DNA of 64,000 nt from positions 124,001 through 188,000 of the forward strand of contig NZ_JACJRQ010000005.1 of the NCBI RefSeq assembly GCF_014697355.1. Reading direction: 5' to 3'. Below, one piece after another: positions 56,347 through 64,000 of this stretch. This DNA is from Nostoc calcicola FACHB-3891 (GTDB lineage: Bacteria; Cyanobacteriota; Cyanobacteriia; Cyanobacteriales; Nostocaceae). Both the position numbers and the translations under genes were made by a program. The first letter of the stretch is position 1, and every line of letters starts with the position of its first letter. The notes under the pieces are model-generated. The model had not been told where the DNA came from. It was given only the letters and a program-made list of their open reading frames with translations, and searched no databases.

Positions 56347-56571
56347 TTACTTCTTTCTGAGTCGGTACGTGATTCTGCCTTTGGTCAAGTCGTAGGGGGT
56401 TAACTCTACCTTGACGCGATCGCCAGGCAAAATCTTGATATAATTACGGCGAATCTTGCCAGAAATGTGTGCTAGCACGTTAAAGCCATTGTCCAAGTCA
56501 ACGCGAAACATCGCATTGGGCAAAGACTCTGTAACCGTGCCTTCCATTTCAATCAAATCTTGCTTAGACAA
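56347..56571 (-). CDS. infA: Translation initiation factor IF-1
   Basis: 74 residues, single S1/OB fold: [40 protein letters not shown]. The start codon is TTG (56571), the only one giving the conserved [11 protein letters not shown]-terminus. Confidence 0.97.
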
Positions 56572-56704
56572 TTTGTTTTTTCCTCAACTCAACAATCTCC
56601 TGTTCTTTTACAGCACTTCATCTGCAAGAGAACACATTTTGATAAATATATCAACACTTTCTTAATATATTTTAGCTAAAATTGTTCAACTTCCTGAGTG
56701 GATG

Positions 56705-56792
56705 GGGAGTGCTGAGTTAGGAGTTAGGAGTTAGGAGTTTTTATTCTCCCTCATCCCCCTCATCTCCCTCATCTCCCTCATCCCCCTCACCC
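56705..56792. repeat. STRR between adk and infA
   Basis: GAGTTAGGAGTTAGGAGTT then CTCCCTCATCCCCCTCATC tandems; two repeat classes adjacent. Confidence 0.88.
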
Positions 56793-57344
56793 TTAAGCAA
56801 TTATCTTTTGCAGTTCATTAGTGACTTCTTCTTGGGATTGGTTGCCATTGACTGTTAGGAGTTTTTGGCGATCGCGGTAATAATCAATTAGAGGTGCTGT
56901 TTCAGCACGGTAAACTTCTAAACGACGACGAATGACTTCTTCGTTATCATCTTTTCGTCCTCGTGCAAGTAAACGCACTACTACCACATCATCTGGGACT
57001 TCCAGACTGACTACTCTTTCACCAGACTGGTCTAGCTGTTCGAGTAATTCCTCAAGAAAAACTGCTTGCTTGACAGTCCGAGGAAAACCATCGAGAATCC
57101 AACCATGCTTGGCATCTAACTGACTCAGGCGTTCCTGTACCATTTCCTGTACTAGAATGTCTGGGACTAGTTCCCCTTTATCCATATAACTTTGAGCTTT
57201 AATGCCCAAACGGGTTTGCTTGGATAATGCTTCGCGCAATATATCACCCGTAGAAACATGGGGAACATGCCGATGGTCAGCTAATGTCTTAGCTTGTGTT
57301 CCTTTACCAGCTCCAGGCGGTCCCAAGAAGATTAGTCGCGTCAC
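56793..57344 (-). CDS. adk: Adenylate kinase
   Basis: 183 residues, short-lid form. P-loop GPPGAGKGTQ (8-17), HVSTGDILREALS, WILDGFPRTVKQAVFLEELL and RLLARGRKDDNEEVIRRRL. GTG start overlapping the secY stop (TAGTG). Confidence 0.97.
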   Translation of the reverse strand: MTRLIFLGPPGAGKGTQAKTLADHRHVPHVSTGDILREALSKQTRLGIKAQSYMDKGELVPDILVQEMVQERLSQLDAKHGWILDGFPRTVKQAVFLEELLEQLDQSGERVVSLEVPDDVVVVRLLARGRKDDNEEVIRRRLEVYRAETAPLIDYYRDRQKLLTVNGNQSQEEVTNELQKIIA

Positions 57345-58657
57345 TATTGTTTCACCATTCCTTCATAGCGCTGAGAGATAACGTAAGTTTGGATTTGTCT
57401 TGCCGTATCTATCGCCACACCAACTAAAATTAACAAAGAGGTAGCACCCAATCCCTTAAATGTGGGTACTCCTAAGGCACTTTCCACACCTGTTGGGATA
57501 ATAGCAACTAAGCCCAAAAAGATAGCACCCAAAAAAGTGAGTCGATTTGACACCCGTTCGATATATTCGCTAGTTGCCTTGCCAGGACGAATACCAGGAA
57601 TACTGGAACCCATTTTCTTCAAGTTTTGTGCTACATCTACTGGGTTGAGAATCAACGAAGAATAGAAGTAGCTGAAGAAAACGATGGAAATCATGTAGAC
57701 TAGGGCATAAAGCCAAGAACCAGAACCGCTGGGACTCAGATAAGTGTTAACTATATTGGCCAATTCAGCATTTTTGGTGAAATTGGCGATTAACAATGGC
57801 AAACTGAGGATAGCAGCAGCAAAAATAATTGGCATCACGCCGCCTTGATTGAGGCGCAAAGGTAGGAAACTACGCTGTTCTGCCAAAACTCGCCGACCAA
57901 CTTGGCGACGAGCCGAAATAATTGGGATGCGACGCATTCCTTCCTGCACAACCACAATACCAACAATTGTTGCCAGGAATACTAAGATTAACACGATCAC
58001 GCGGCCTACTGTTTCCCGACCGCCCACTTGCACCAAATCGATGGTATCGCCTAAAGCTTTAGGTAATGACGCAACAATGTTGACAAAAATCAACAAAGAT
58101 GCACCATTACCAATGCCGCGTTCTGTAATCAGTTCTGATGCCCACATAACGAACATGGAACCAGCAGTGAGGGCGATCGCAGTTTCAGCGACAAATAGTG
58201 GTCCTGGTGTTAAGGCAAACTGCTGGAGGAATAATGCCGAAAAAGCGGTACTTTGAACAATTGCCCAACCTACAGTGACGTAGCGGGTAATTTGCGAGAT
58301 TTTCCGCCGGCCAGCTTCCCCTTCATTTTTCTGTAAATTTTCTAAAGACGGAATCGCAGCGGTGAGCAATTGGATGATAATGGACGCATTAATAAAGGGC
58401 AAAATCCCTAAAGCAAAGACTCCCAAAGTTGAAAGTCCCCGCCCAGAGAATATATCCAATAAACCGAATATGGAATTATTACCCGATATGGCGTCGTGAA
58501 ACCGCCCTCTATCAATCCCTGGTACTGGCAAGAAGATACCAAGACGAACCAAAATTAAAATACCGACAGTGACAAGCAGCCTACCTCTCAGCCCGGCTGC
58601 TTGTGCCATCTGCATAAAAGTTTCTTGAGCCGTTGGGGCTTTATCTCGACTGATCAT
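57344..58657 (-). CDS. secY: Preprotein translocase subunit SecY
   Basis: 437 residues with ten membrane helices. Plug region and loops such as SIFGLLDIFSGRGLSTLGVF, NEGEAGRRKISQITRYVT, and the C-terminal ribosome-binding loop near EYIERVSNRLTFLGA are readable. Works with SecG (41093-41326). No map gene follows adk. Confidence 0.98.
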   Translation of the reverse strand: MISRDKAPTAQETFMQMAQAAGLRGRLLVTVGILILVRLGIFLPVPGIDRGRFHDAISGNNSIFGLLDIFSGRGLSTLGVFALGILPFINASIIIQLLTAAIPSLENLQKNEGEAGRRKISQITRYVTVGWAIVQSTAFSALFLQQFALTPGPLFVAETAIALTAGSMFVMWASELITERGIGNGASLLIFVNIVASLPKALGDTIDLVQVGGRETVGRVIVLILVFLATIVGIVVVQEGMRRIPIISARRQVGRRVLAEQRSFLPLRLNQGGVMPIIFAAAILSLPLLIANFTKNAELANIVNTYLSPSGSGSWLYALVYMISIVFFSYFYSSLILNPVDVAQNLKKMGSSIPGIRPGKATSEYIERVSNRLTFLGAIFLGLVAIIPTGVESALGVPTFKGLGATSLLILVGVAIDTARQIQTYVISQRYEGMVKQ

Positions 58658-58731
58658 AGAGTGCTACCTTTATAGTGAACCAGGCGCTGGCTGCGAGTTG
58701 GCTTGCATCTAAGTGCCCTATTCCGGTTCAC

Positions 58732-59175
58732 TCATAAGACTTCACAACTCCCACCAGCTGCCTCAATTTTGCTCCGAGCTGTACCTGTGAAAGCTGCCGC
58801 TTTTACATTGAGCGGAACGCTCAATTCCCCGTTACCCAAAATTTTCAATGGGCCTTTAGCACCAGTGATAATACCTGCTGCTTCCAAGGAGGTCAAAGTT
58901 ACTTCTGTATTAGCGGGAAGGGAGGCTAGCTTCTCTACATTAATCGTAGTGTAATTCTTCCGATTCACAACCGGAAAGCCCTTGAGTTTGGGCAAGCGGC
59001 GGTACAATGGCTGTTGACCACCTTCAAAACCTGGTCTGGTACCACTACCAGAGCGAGATTTTTGACCCCGCATACCTAGACCAGCACTGGCACCTTGACC
59101 GGCAGAAATACCCCTACCTACGCGCTTCTTGCGTTTCTTTGAGCCTTTTTGCGGCTTAACATCGTTGAGTCTCAT
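58732..59175 (-). CDS. rplO: 50S ribosomal protein L15
   Basis: 147 residues. [20 protein letters not shown], the Gly-rich [20 protein letters not shown] and [19 protein letters not shown] are standard. No rpmD (L30) precedes it, as usual in cyanobacteria. Confidence 0.98.
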   Translation of the reverse strand: MRLNDVKPQKGSKKRKKRVGRGISAGQGASAGLGMRGQKSRSGSGTRPGFEGGQQPLYRRLPKLKGFPVVNRKNYTTINVEKLASLPANTEVTLTSLEAAGIITGAKGPLKILGNGELSVPLNVKAAAFTGTARSKIEAAGGSCEVL

Positions 59176-59176
59176 A

Positions 59177-59304
59177 AGCTAAAAATGTCATTTGTCGTTG
59201 GTCTTATGTCATTTGTCAATTGTCGTTTGTCATTTGTCCTTTGTTATTCACTAATGACGATTGTACAGACGCGATTAATCGCGTCTCTACTGACTAATGA
59301 CTAA
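59177..59304. repeat. STRR plus palindrome between rpsE and rplO
   Basis: CATTTGTCGTT-type heptamers, then the AGACGCGATTAATCGCGTCT palindrome at 59267-59286, then CTAATGACTAATTAG. Same architecture as 52246-52350. Confidence 0.9.
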
Positions 59305-59832
59305 TTAGATGTAGAGATTTTGAATAGGAATACCACGATCTTCGGCGACTTCAGAAAGGGTACGCAGCGTAGATAGGGCGTTGACTGCGGCTCTGGCATT
59401 GTTGAGCGGATTGTTGGAGCCAAGTTGCTTAGCTAGGACGTTGCGAACTCCTGCCAATTCCAATACAGTCCGCACGGCACCACCGGCAATTACCCCAGTA
59501 CCGGGTGCGGCTGGGCGCATAATCACCTTTGCACCACCACCGACACCATCAATGGGATGAGGGATCGAGTTGGATTTGGTGATTGGGATATCAATGAGGT
59601 GTTTTTTGCCGTCAGCTACACCTTTTTTGACTGCTCCAATCACATCTGAGGCTTTGCCTACTCCTACACCAACTTGACCGCGTTCGTTACCAACGACTAC
59701 GATCGCTCGGAAGCTCAGTTTTTTACCGCCTTTAACAACCTTACTCACGCGTCGGATTTGAATTACCCGCTCTTGCCAAGTGGTTTCTTCTTTTTTGGCA
59801 CGCTTGGTTCTACTTTTACGCTCTGTTGCCAT
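59305..59832 (-). CDS. rpsE: 30S ribosomal protein S5
   Basis: 175 residues from ATG 59832 ([20 protein letters not shown]), preceded by AAGAGAA. Core [20 protein letters not shown] and [20 protein letters not shown] complete. Confidence 0.98.
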   Translation of the reverse strand: MATERKSRTKRAKKEETTWQERVIQIRRVSKVVKGGKKLSFRAIVVVGNERGQVGVGVGKASDVIGAVKKGVADGKKHLIDIPITKSNSIPHPIDGVGGGAKVIMRPAAPGTGVIAGGAVRTVLELAGVRNVLAKQLGSNNPLNNARAAVNALSTLRTLSEVAEDRGIPIQNLYI

Positions 59833-59849
59833 AATCAATGTTCTCTTAA

Positions 59850-60000
59850 TGTCATTTGTCAGTTGTCATTTGTCAGTTGTCATTTGTCTTTTGTCTTTTG
59901 TCATTTGTCAGTTGTCCTTTGTCATTTGTCCTTTGCAAATGACGAATGACGAATGACGAATGACTAATAACTAATGACCAATGACTAATGACCAATGACT
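59850..60000. repeat. STRR between rplR and rpsE
   Basis: Long run of GTCATTTGTCAGTT/GTCTTTT heptamers (59850-59938) and of GACGAATGACGAATGACG/ACTAATGACC (59938-60000), complementary halves. Confidence 0.92.
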
Positions 60001-60363
60001 TTAGAAATCTAAACCAGCTTCGCGGGCTGCATCAGCCAGTGCTTTGACACGACCATGATATAAGTTACCACCGCGATCGAAGACTACTTTCGTGATGCCT
60101 TTTTCTAGCGATCGCACTGCTATCAACTTACCAACTTGTACCGATGCGTCACGGTTAGCGCCAGAAGCTAAACTCGATTTCAAATCTGGTTCTACAGTTG
60201 ATGCTGCCACTATGGTGTGATGCTGTGTATCATCAATTACCTGGGCATAAATATGCTCATTAGAACGAAATATTGCTAAACGCGGGCGTTCTGGAGAGCC
60301 AATCACTTTGCCACGAACGCGTCGATGGCGACGCTGTTTTGATTCTCTACGAGTAAGTTTCAT
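60001..60363 (-). CDS. rplR: 50S ribosomal protein L18
   Basis: 120 residues. [20 protein letters not shown] and [20 protein letters not shown]; 5S rRNA-binding protein. Starts 2 bp after the rplF stop. Confidence 0.98.
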   Translation of the reverse strand: MKLTRRESKQRRHRRVRGKVIGSPERPRLAIFRSNEHIYAQVIDDTQHHTIVAASTVEPDLKSSLASGANRDASVQVGKLIAVRSLEKGITKVVFDRGGNLYHGRVKALADAAREAGLDF

Positions 60364-60365
60364 TT

Positions 60366-60914
60366 TTACTTCTTACCACTCTTACCAGTCTTACCAGCTT
60401 TACGTCTTACCACTTCACCGGCATAGCGAATACCTTTGCCTTTGTAAGGTTCTGGTGGGCGAACGGCACGAATTTTCGCTGCTGTGTTGCCGACAATTTC
60501 TTTGTCATAGCCACTGACGATGACGTTAGTGGTACCTTCTACTGCAAACTGAATTCCTTCTGGTGGTTCAATTTGCACCTGATGGCTGTAACCCATATTT
60601 AAAATCAGGTTACGTCCTTGAACTTGTGCCCGATAACCAACACCTTGAATTTCCAGACGGCGCTGAAAACCTTGGGAAACTCCCTCAACCATGTTGGCAA
60701 CTAAAGTGCGACTCAAGCCGTGCAATTGCCTGGAAGTACGGGTGTCATCTCGACGAGTTACTTGTAATATTTCTCCCTCTTGGGAGACGATAACGTTAGC
60801 GGGTAAATTGCGAGAAAGTTCTCCTTTGGGCCCTTTCACCACAACCTTAGTACCATCAATCGCCACTTGTACTTTGGCGGGAACAGTAATTGGACGTTTA
60901 CCAATACGAGACAT
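60366..60914 (-). CDS. rplF: 50S ribosomal protein L6
   Basis: 182 residues. [20 protein letters not shown] and the C-terminal [20 protein letters not shown] signature. Adjacent to rplR. Confidence 0.98.
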   Translation of the reverse strand: MSRIGKRPITVPAKVQVAIDGTKVVVKGPKGELSRNLPANVIVSQEGEILQVTRRDDTRTSRQLHGLSRTLVANMVEGVSQGFQRRLEIQGVGYRAQVQGRNLILNMGYSHQVQIEPPEGIQFAVEGTTNVIVSGYDKEIVGNTAAKIRAVRPPEPYKGKGIRYAGEVVRRKAGKTGKSGKK

Positions 60915-60927
60915 GACTTTTTGTCCT

Positions 60928-61010
60928 TTATGGAGTTATGAGTTATGAGTTATGAGTTATGAGTTTTGATGACTAACTTTTCACTCCTCATTCCTAACTC
61001 TTCACTTTTC
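60928..61010. repeat. STRR between rpsH and rplF
   Basis: TGGAGTTATGAGTTATGAG heptamers (GAGTTAT) then CTCCTCATTCCTAACTC complement. Confidence 0.88.
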
Positions 61011-61014
61011 TTGA

Positions 61015-61416
61015 CTACCAAACGTAGCAAAGTACTTCGCCACCCAAGTTCTGACGCCGCGCTTCACGGTCAGTCATAATGCCACTGGATGTGGAAATAA
61101 TGGCGATGCCGATGCCGCCTAGTACCCTTGGTAATTCTTTTCTATTGGAGTAAACACGCAAACCAGGCTTACTGACTCGCTTGAGGGCGGTGATCAGAGG
61201 CTGACGATTTTTACCCTTGTATTTCAAGGAAATCACCAGATTGCGTTTTACTTCATCTCCTGCTTCTTCAAATTCACCAATAAAACCTTCCTCCCGCAGC
61301 ACTTTAGCAATACTACGGGTCATTCTTGTAGCTGGCACTTGTGTAGTTTGATGCCGCGCCAGGTTGGCATTGCGGATGCGCGTCAGCATATCTGCAATTG
61401 TGTCGTTAGCCGCCAT
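61015..61416 (-). CDS. rpsH: 30S ribosomal protein S8
   Basis: 133 residues. [20 protein letters not shown] and the C-terminal [20 protein letters not shown] signature. Follows rplE directly; there is no rpsN between them, as in cyanobacteria and plastids. Confidence 0.98.
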   Translation of the reverse strand: MAANDTIADMLTRIRNANLARHQTTQVPATRMTRSIAKVLREEGFIGEFEEAGDEVKRNLVISLKYKGKNRQPLITALKRVSKPGLRVYSNRKELPRVLGGIGIAIISTSSGIMTDREARRQNLGGEVLCYVW

Positions 61417-61436
61417 CGTTCCCTCTATAGATGAAC

Positions 61437-61985
61437 TTATTGATCGCGAAAGGGCATTCCTAATTCTTTAAGTAAGGCGCGACCCTCTTCGTCGTTTTTT
61501 GCTGTGGTGATAATGGAAATATCCAAACCACGGACTTGATCGATGCTGTCGTACTCGACTTCTGGAAAAATTAGCTGTTCTCTGACACCCAGAGTATAGT
61601 TCCCGCGTCCATCAAAGCTTTTAGGGCTGACGCCGCGAAAATCTCTAATTCTGGGTAGTGATAGGCTAACGAGTCGGTCAAGAAAGGCATACATTCTCTC
61701 GGCTCTCAGGGTTACCATAATACCCACAGGCATCCCTTGACGAATTTTAAAGCCAGCGATCGCTTTTTTCGCCCGCGTCACTACTGGTTTTTGACCAGTG
61801 ATTAACGCAATTTCGTTGATAGAAGCTTCCAGCGCCTTCGCATTTTGAGCTGCTTCACCCAAACCCCGGTTAATAGTAATTTTTACCAACTTCGGTACTT
61901 GATGAACGTTGGTAAATTGAAACTGCTGGGTCAGCTTGGGGACGATTGTCTCTTGATATAAGGTTTTGAGTCTTGTTGTCGCCAT
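61437..61985 (-). CDS. rplE: 50S ribosomal protein L5
   Basis: 182 residues. [40 protein letters not shown] and [20 protein letters not shown]. Contacts 5S rRNA and the P-site tRNA. Confidence 0.98.
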   Translation of the reverse strand: MATTRLKTLYQETIVPKLTQQFQFTNVHQVPKLVKITINRGLGEAAQNAKALEASINEIALITGQKPVVTRAKKAIAGFKIRQGMPVGIMVTLRAERMYAFLDRLVSLSLPRIRDFRGVSPKSFDGRGNYTLGVREQLIFPEVEYDSIDQVRGLDISIITTAKNDEEGRALLKELGMPFRDQ

Positions 61986-62027
61986 AGTTTTTTGTGCTGA
62001 TGTCCCTGGGCTTGGTCAGGGAACAAA

Positions 62028-62127
62028 GTTATGAGTTATGAGTTATGAGTTGTGAGTTATGAGTTATGAGTTATGAGTTAAATTTAATTCCTAACTTTTA
62101 ATTCCTAACTCTTAATTCCTAACTTCT
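62028..62127. repeat. STRR between rplX and rplE
   Basis: GAGTTATGAGTTATGAG heptamers, then AATTCCTAACTTTTAATTCC complement series. Confidence 0.9.
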
Positions 62128-62129
62128 AA

Positions 62130-62483
62130 CTATTTATCAAGAATTTCACCCGTTTTCTTGAGCTTTCTGACTTTTTTCCCTTCTGACGTAAAAGTGTAAC
62201 AAACACGACTAGCAACGTTTTGCTTGGTGGAATAAAGCATCACGTTAGAACTGTGAATGGGGAATTCCTGGGTGACAATCCGCCCTGATTCACCTTCTTG
62301 CTGGGGTTTGACGTGCTTGGTTTTAATGTTGACACCTTTGACGACAACTTTACTCAGTTGGGGAAGTGCTTGGATAATTTCACCAACTTTTCCTTTGTCT
62401 TTGCCAGCAATTACTTGTACGGTGTCGCCAGTTTTGACGTGCATTTTGTGGAATACTTTGGGCGTACCCTGTTTGGCTGCCAT
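62130..62483 (-). CDS. rplX: 50S ribosomal protein L24
   Basis: 117 residues. [20 protein letters not shown] is the KOW motif; [20 protein letters not shown] follows. Start overlaps the rplN stop by 1 nt. Confidence 0.98.
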   Translation of the reverse strand: MAAKQGTPKVFHKMHVKTGDTVQVIAGKDKGKVGEIIQALPQLSKVVVKGVNIKTKHVKPQQEGESGRIVTQEFPIHSSNVMLYSTKQNVASRVCYTFTSEGKKVRKLKKTGEILDK

Positions 62484-62851
62484 TACAGCACCTCCGGAGC
62501 CAGAGAAACAATTTTGGTAAAGTTTTTATCGCGGAGTTCCCGAGCTACTGGGCCAAAAACCCGTGTGCCTCTTGGATTACCGTCTTTGTTAATAATTACA
62601 GCGGCGTTATCGTCAAAGCGAATACTCATACCGCTATCACGATTTACGGCTTTACGAGTACGGACAATTACTGCTTCCACAACATCAGACTTCTTGACAG
62701 CCATATTGGGTGTAGCATCTTTAACAACAGCAATAATCTTGTCGCCAATAAAACCATAACGGCGGTTACCTCCACCTAAAACGCGGATGCACATTAGTTT
62801 TCGGGCACCGCTATTATCTGCGACATTTAAGTAAGTCTGGGGTTGAATCAC
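62483..62851 (-). CDS. rplN: 50S ribosomal protein L14
   Basis: 122 residues, GTG start. [20 protein letters not shown], ending REKNF-like [19 protein letters not shown]. It is the docking site of RsfS (29289-29747). Confidence 0.98.
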   Translation of the reverse strand: MIQPQTYLNVADNSGARKLMCIRVLGGGNRRYGFIGDKIIAVVKDATPNMAVKKSDVVEAVIVRTRKAVNRDSGMSIRFDDNAAVIINKDGNPRGTRVFGPVARELRDKNFTKIVSLAPEVL

Positions 62852-62898
62852 GATTGTACTCCCTTGTAATGTTGTTAAAAAACTAACAACTATGAGGT

Positions 62899-63147
62899 TT
62901 AAGTAGGTTTGACGTTCAGGATTTCTGTGATTTTCCAGCGTTTGGTTTTACTCAGGGGTCTAGTTTCCTGAATCCGGACGCGATCGCCCACTTTACACTG
63001 ATTTTCTTCGTCGTGAACTTTATAGCGCTGGGTGTTGACTACAATCTTGCCGTACTTGGGATGAGGAGCGCGGTTTTCTATAGCAACTACTACCGTTTTT
63101 TGCATTTTGTCGCTCACTACCAAGCCAACTCGTTCTTTGACTGCCAT
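62899..63147 (-). CDS. rpsQ: 30S ribosomal protein S17
   Basis: 82 residues. [20 protein letters not shown] and [20 protein letters not shown]. Six bp after rpmC. Confidence 0.98.
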   Translation of the reverse strand: MAVKERVGLVVSDKMQKTVVVAIENRAPHPKYGKIVVNTQRYKVHDEENQCKVGDRVRIQETRPLSKTKRWKITEILNVKPT

Positions 63148-63153
63148 AATCTC

Positions 63154-63381
63154 CTACTCTTCTGCTTGCGGCGGTTGATTTGCTGCCCGTTTGCGTTCTC
63201 CCTCGACCGTCAGCAACTGGGCTAGACGGTGCTTAGCATGTTTGAACTGGTGGGGCTTGTCTAGCTGTCTTGTAGCTTTTTGCAAGCGCAACTGAAACAG
63301 TTGTCTTTTAACAGCGAGAATTTCCTCAGAAATTTTCTCGTCACTTAATTCTCTTGCTTCTGAAATTTTGGGAAGAGGCAT
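63154..63381 (-). CDS. rpmC: 50S ribosomal protein L29
   Basis: 75 residues. EARELSDEKISEEILAVKRQ and FKHAKHRLAQLLTVEGERK, the two-helix L29 pattern; contacts the exit tunnel rim. Confidence 0.97.
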   Translation of the reverse strand: MPLPKISEARELSDEKISEEILAVKRQLFQLRLQKATRQLDKPHQFKHAKHRLAQLLTVEGERKRAANQPPQAEE

Positions 63382-63390
63382 AACCTTAAC

Positions 63391-63816
63391 CTACTCCTGC
63401 TCCTGTGGTTGAGAGCGCACAATAAATTTGGTTTTTATTGGCAGCTTAAATGAAGCCAAGCGCATAGCTTCACGGGCAATTTCTTCAGAAACGCCAGCGA
63501 TTTCAAACATAATTCGCCCTGGCTTGACTACAGCCACCCAAAACTCTGGCGAACCTTTACCGGAACCCATCCGGGTTTCAGCGGGACGCATGGTTACAGG
63601 TTTATCAGGGAAAATCCGAATCCAGATTTGTCCACCCCGGCGAATATAACGAGTCATTGCCCGACGAGAGGCTTCTATTTGCCGAGAGGTAATCCAAGCA
63701 GGTTCTTGAGCTTGGAGTGCAAAATCACCGAAGTTAAGGGTACTGCCACGGCTGGCTAGTCCCTCCATCCGTCCGCGCTGTTGTTTGCGGAATTTAGTTC
63801 TTCTAGGACTTAACAT
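63391..63816 (-). CDS. rplP: 50S ribosomal protein L16
   Basis: 141 residues. [60 protein letters not shown]. Complete. Confidence 0.98.
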   Translation of the reverse strand: MLSPRRTKFRKQQRGRMEGLASRGSTLNFGDFALQAQEPAWITSRQIEASRRAMTRYIRRGGQIWIRIFPDKPVTMRPAETRMGSGKGSPEFWVAVVKPGRIMFEIAGVSEEIAREAMRLASFKLPIKTKFIVRSQPQEQE

Positions 63817-63948
63817 GGTTTGTCACTTGTCATTTGTCGTTTGTCATTGGTCATTTGTCATGTGTCATTTACTAATGAACGCCACTTGCTTCAACGGGGG
63901 GAACCCCCGCAACGCAGTGGCTCCTAATGACTAATGACTAATGACGAT
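63817..63948. repeat. STRR with embedded hairpin between rpsC and rplP
   Basis: GTCACTTGTCATTTGTCG heptamers, then hairpin GCCACT (63881-63886) with AGTGGC (63916-63921) around a GGGGGGAACCCCC core, then CTAATGACTAATGACTAATG. 132 bp between two genes that are usually only a few bases apart. Confidence 0.9.
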
Positions 63949-64000
63949 TTATCCTTCATTTGAGCGGTCTTCAAATTGTTGGCGACGGCGTTGTTGTTGA
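63949..64000 (-). CDS. rpsC: 30S ribosomal protein S3, C-terminal end
   Basis: Only the last 16 codons are in the window: QQQRRRQQFEDRSNEG then TAA. The basic and glutamine-rich tail followed by an FEDRS ending fits the cyanobacterial S3 C-terminus, and the position before rplP is that of rpsC. The rest lies beyond the window edge. Confidence 0.85.
   Translation of the reverse strand, partial: QQQRRRQQFEDRSNEG

Noticed and set aside
57849-58256. 135-residue plus-strand frame inside secY
   Set aside because: Antisense shadow of the secY coding sequence, with no ribosome site and an unnatural Arg/Thr-rich composition.

Overview
The window comes from a filamentous, probably heterocyst-forming (Nostoc/Anabaena-type) cyanobacterium. 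Evidence: the HIP1 octamer GCGATCGC is very frequent; light-independent protochlorophyllide reductase genes are present (chlL - DUF5331 - chlN); there are cyanobacterial families such as DUF3318, DUF5331 and CGLD27; the tRNA-fMet carries a group I intron; and almost every intergenic gap holds short tandemly repeated heptanucleotides (STRRs).

Layout. 1-8 kb: a beta-propeller/transglutaminase-like protein, a Fe-S PD-(D/E)XK nuclease divergent from a phosphohexomutase, a LapA-like protein, a DUF29 protein, and a two-gene module of a glycine-rich membrane protein plus a small helical partner. HicB follows with a hicA broken by an in-frame TGA. 9.6-13 kb: the chlL/chlN cluster. 13.3-16.2 kb: a frameshifted antitoxin gene, an intact YoeB-type toxin/antitoxin pair, and a LysR regulator divergent from a methyltransferase with a good sigma70-type promoter. 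16.2-20.8 kb: a complete amino-acid ABC importer (NatFGH/Aap type plus ATPase). 21-29.8 kb: YbjN-like, DUF3318, QueE, a STAS-sugar transferase fusion, a DUF697 GTPase, a displaced I-Ssp6803I-like endonuclease next to the intron-split tRNA-fMet, asparaginase, CGLD27 and RsfS. 30-41 kb: two glycosyltransferases, a solitary m5C methyltransferase, deoC, recO, an MFS transporter, a second DUF29 gene, a PIN toxin/antitoxin pair and a metzincin-like protease. 41-49.6 kb: secG, gpmI, an ABC-F ATPase, two decayed nuclease-like genes, a third DUF29 gene and an XRE regulator.

49.8-64 kb, all on the minus strand, is the long ribosomal cluster. In transcription order it runs rpsC(end)-rplP-rpmC-rpsQ-rplN-rplX-rplE-rpsH-rplF-rplR-rpsE-rplO-secY-adk-infA-rpmJ-rpsM-rpsK-rpoA-rplQ-truA-rplM-rpsI-rpmE-prfA. 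No rpsN lies between rplE and rpsH and no rpmD between rpsE and rplO. STRR arrays are wedged between several of these genes.

The most distinctive theme is repeat invasion. STRR units supply start codons (natG, rplM), N-termini (natH), C-termini (truA) and an in-frame insertion (recO). A palindrome AGACGCGATTAATCGCGTCT and a ~100-bp terminal-inverted-repeat element each recur in three places. Best candidates for new biology are the glycine-rich membrane module (5783-7149), the intron-less-ORF tRNA-fMet intron with its endonuclease parked outside, and the coding use of STRRs.
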